From the NCBI GenBank assembly GCA_009843585.1, contig VYDC01000097.1:1-6738 (forward strand): DNA of 6,738 nucleotides. The letters are read 5' to 3'. The notes beneath the pieces were generated by a model. It was not told the origin of the DNA. It saw nothing but the letters and a program-made list of their open reading frames with translations, and searched no databases. Shown piece after piece: positions 4,965-6,738 of this stretch (position 1 is the first letter of the stretch; each line of letters opens with the position of its first letter). The translations under genes were made by a program, and so were the position numbers. Source of the DNA: Chloroflexota bacterium (GTDB taxonomy: Bacteria > Chloroflexota > Dehalococcoidia > UBA2979).

Positions 4965-5819
4965 GTGTCCAGCGCCGCGAGGCGGGGCTTCGTGTCGACG
5001 GAGGCCGGGCAGATCCACTACCGCGAGGCGTCTCCCGAGCCCGCCGCGGCGGGGGCGGCGCCGGCCCCTCCCGTGCTGCTGCTGCACATGACGCCGGGCT
5101 CCTCGCGCATCTACTCCGAGGTGCTCCCCCGGATCGCTGCGGCCGGGTACCGCGCGATCGCCATGGACACGATGGGCTACGGCGACTCCGACTCGCTCGG
5201 CGCCGCACCGCGCATGGAGGACTACGCGGAGTCCGCGACGTGGCTGCTCGATGGCCTCGGCATCCCGCGGGTGACGATGGTCGGCCTCTCGACGGGATCG
5301 ATCATCGCCGCGGCGACGGCCGTCCACTTCCCGGAGCGCGTCTCCCGCCTCGCGCTCTGCGAGCCGGGCCGCTTCAACACGCCCGAGCGGCAGGCGCGCG
5401 GCTACATCGGGGGCCGCTGGGAGGTCGACGCCGACGGCGAGGCGCTGGCGGCGCGCTGGCGGCAGATCGCCGGCGGCTTTGGGGGGCGGCTGACGACGGA
5501 TCAGGCGTTCGTGCTCTACGTGGACTCGCTGCGCTCCGGCGAGCACCAGCGCGAGGCCTACCACGCGCTGATCCACTACGAGTTGATAGAGCGGCTCCCC
5601 CGGATCGCGGCGCCGACGCTGCTCCTCACCGGCGAGTACAGCACGCGCGAGGAGCCCATAGAGACGTTCCTGGGCGGCATCGCGCAGTCTGAGCACGAGC
5701 GCGTCCCCGACGCAGCGAACGCGCCGCCCCTGGAGCAGCCGGCGGCGTTCGCGGAGGCGCTGCTCGGGTGGCTCGCGCGCACGCCCGAGCCGCCGGCCGG
5801 GGCGGGAGCCCGGGCGTGA
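4965..5819 (+). CDS. Alpha/beta-hydrolase-fold protein 3 (Ser nucleophile kept, acid and His positions altered)
   Basis: A 284-residue alpha/beta-hydrolase-fold protein, first gene of the plus-strand divergent unit. GGRIHYRE-type N-terminal strands (QIHYREAS, 16-23) lead to LLLHMTPGSSRIY (38-50), then DTMGYGDSD (68-76). The elbow is GLSTG (107-111), with a standard Ser109. The beta-7 loop is TGEYST (222-227), with Ser226 at the usual acid position. The C-terminal DAANAPPLEQPAAFA has Asn252 where GAGH would put the catalytic His. Glu133 follows beta-6 (LALCEPG). It shares the HxTPGSS loop and this Glu with proteins 1 and 2 but is more distant in the cap. The GTG at 4965 has GGGAGG 5 bases upstream. 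Its stop overlaps the GTG of the amidohydrolase gene by 4 bases, implying coupled translation. An esterase, C-C hydrolase or lyase role is possible; none is proven. Confidence 0.82.
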   Translation: MSSAARRGFVSTEAGQIHYREASPEPAAAGAAPAPPVLLLHMTPGSSRIYSEVLPRIAAAGYRAIAMDTMGYGDSDSLGAAPRMEDYAESATWLLDGLGIPRVTMVGLSTGSIIAAATAVHFPERVSRLALCEPGRFNTPERQARGYIGGRWEVDADGEALAARWRQIAGGFGGRLTTDQAFVLYVDSLRSGEHQREAYHALIHYELIERLPRIAAPTLLLTGEYSTREEPIETFLGGIAQSEHERVPDAANAPPLEQPAAFAEALLGWLARTPEPPAGAGARA

Positions 5820-6682
5820 TCGTCGACGCGCAGGTCCACCTCTGGGAGCAGGACCGCCCCGACCGCCCGTACAACGGGATCAGCGAGCCCAACCTCCCCC
5901 ATCCGTTCGGCCCCGAGCGGATGCTCCCGCTGATGGACGAGGCCGGCGTGGACCGCGTGGTGATCGTTCCCCCGGGGTTCATGGATCCGCACAACGACTA
6001 CGCGCTCGAGTGCGCCGAGCGGTACCCGGAGCGCTTCGGCGTGATGGGACTGCTGCTCCCGGGCGCCCCCGGGTCGGCGGAGCGCGTCGCGACCTGGCTC
6101 CGCCAGCCGGGGATGCTCGGCATCCGCACGCACGTGAACGCGCGCCAGCGCGCGCGCTGGGCGTCGGAGGAGCTAGCGGAGTCCTTCTGGGCGGCGTGCG
6201 AGCGCCACGAGGTCCCCGTCGCGGTCTTCGCCGCCGGCGAGGCGGAGTACCTGGAGGCCGTGCTCACGCGGCATCCCGGGCTGAGGCTCGTGCTCGACCA
6301 CCTCGGCCTTCCGCAGATCGACGCCGGACTGCGCCGCGAGGACCTGGAGCCGATGCGCCGGCTCGCCCGCCATCCCGGCGTCGTGGTCAAGGTGTCGACG
6401 CTCCCCGCGCGCTCGACGCGGGGCTACCCGTTCCCCGAGGTGCACGCGGCCGCGCGGGCGGCCTACGAGTACTTCGGGCCGGAGCGGATGATGTGGGCGA
6501 CCGATCACACGCAGACGCTCCGCCGCGGCCGCGCCTCCTACTCCGAGGAGCTCCGGCTCTGGAGCGAGGCGCTCGACTTCGTGACGGCCGACGACCTCGC
6601 GCTGATCCTCGGCGGCACGGCCTGCGACTCCCTCGCGTGGCCGGCCGGCGTGCCCTCGACGGCGCTGGCCGCCGCGCGCTAG
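5816..6682 (+). CDS. Amidohydrolase-2 family (TIM-barrel) metal-dependent hydrolase or decarboxylase
   Basis: A 288-residue protein that starts, as this family does, with its first barrel strand: IVDAQVHLW (2-10). The metal HxH motif is Gln6-x-His8. Later signposts are GIRTHVNA (102-109), the strand VLDHLGLP (159-166, His162), VKVSTLPARS (191-200, Lys192), and MMWATDHTQT (225-234), where Asp230 matches the conserved metal Asp. Family members hydrolyse lactones or amides, or decarboxylate aromatic or unsaturated acids (ACMSD/LigW-type, fuconolactonase-like). The GTG at 5816 is chosen because it makes a GTGA overlap with the preceding stop, has GGGAG 7 bases upstream, and begins exactly at the conserved strand. 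The in-frame ATG at 5768 would add 16 unconserved residues. Coupling to the hydrolase-fold protein suggests consecutive steps in one pathway. Confidence 0.85.
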   Translation: MIVDAQVHLWEQDRPDRPYNGISEPNLPHPFGPERMLPLMDEAGVDRVVIVPPGFMDPHNDYALECAERYPERFGVMGLLLPGAPGSAERVATWLRQPGMLGIRTHVNARQRARWASEELAESFWAACERHEVPVAVFAAGEAEYLEAVLTRHPGLRLVLDHLGLPQIDAGLRREDLEPMRRLARHPGVVVKVSTLPARSTRGYPFPEVHAAARAAYEYFGPERMMWATDHTQTLRRGRASYSEELRLWSEALDFVTADDLALILGGTACDSLAWPAGVPSTALAAAR

Positions 6683-6685
6683 ACT
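6678..6685 (+). promoter_or_regulatory. Possible -10 element for a gene beyond the window
   Basis: GCTAGACT contains TAGACT (6680-6685), a common -10 form in high-GC bacteria. It overlaps the amidohydrolase stop codon. TCGACG (6656-6661), 18 bases upstream, matches TTGACA at four of six positions. The 53 bases that follow (6686-6738) are less G/C-rich than the rest, contain no supported gene, and read like a leader to a downstream plus-strand gene. Confidence 0.35.
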
Positions 6686-6738
6686 GTCGTATCACCGAGT
6701 AGTAGCGACGGGTACAGCCCTTCGGAAGTAGGGGCCAG

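Noticed and set aside
4211..5692. Plus-strand reading frame of 493 codons across the VOC gene, divergent region and hydrolase-fold gene 3
   Set aside because: It crosses the promoter region and two recognised genes in other frames; its Arg/Ala/Gly-rich translation shows no motif.
6690..6738. Possible structured RNA or small gene at the window end (CCCTTCGGAAG region)
   Set aside because: Only a 3-4 bp nested stem can be drawn and there is no supported open frame; too little sequence remains to judge.
1..6738. Mobile elements, CRISPR arrays, tRNA or rRNA genes
   Set aside because: No transposase motif, terminal repeat, regularly spaced direct repeats or tRNA-like cloverleaf was seen on either strand by reading; a covariance-model search was not possible here.

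Overview
The window is very GC-rich (well over 70% G+C by eye) with strong third-position G/C bias, so long mirror ORFs open on the antisense of nearly every gene. The coding style (GTG starts, 4-bp GTGA stop/start overlaps, GGAGG-type ribosome sites, short intergenic gaps) fits a high-GC soil or sediment bacterium, for example Actinomycetota (Thermoleophilia-like), Myxococcota, or uncultured Rokubacteria/Binatota-like lineages. Sequence reading alone does not fix the phylum. No rRNA, tRNA, CRISPR, transposase or plasmid feature is visible.

Layout. (1) Positions 1-1007 (+) hold the end of an ECF-type cobalt/nickel transporter: the C-terminus of a CbiQ-like permease, overlapped by a CbiO-like ATPase. 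(2) Positions 1064-2437 (+) hold a two-gene unit: a PPOX-class flavin/F420-type split-barrel protein, then an enoyl-CoA hydratase/isomerase-family protein. (3) Positions 2438-2536 are a convergent intergenic region with two strong GC-rich hairpins, probably serving transcription ending from both sides. (4) Positions 4858 down to 2537 (-) hold a VOC/glyoxalase-fold protein followed by two paralogous alpha/beta-hydrolase-fold proteins. (5) Positions 4965-6682 (+) hold a third alpha/beta-hydrolase-fold protein, translationally coupled to an amidohydrolase-2-family protein. Groups 4 and 5 diverge from a 106-bp intergenic region holding a perfect 12-bp inverted repeat and a minus-strand -10-like element. 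(6) The last 56 bases look like leader sequence for a gene outside the window.

The most interesting part is the divergent locus at 2537-6682. All three alpha/beta-hydrolase-fold proteins depart from the Ser-Asp/Glu-His triad. The nucleophile position is His, Gln and Ser; the usual acid position is Ser in all three; the usual His position is Leu, Asn and Asn. A Glu after strand beta-6 is kept in all three. The VOC protein lacks two of the four usual metal-ligand positions, and the nearby crotonase-fold protein lacks both hydratase glutamates. The set of VOC, three alpha/beta-hydrolase-fold proteins, amidohydrolase-2 and, less certainly, crotonase and PPOX looks like a catabolic or tailoring pathway for an unknown, perhaps cyclic or CoA-linked, compound. 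The substrate cannot be read from the sequence.
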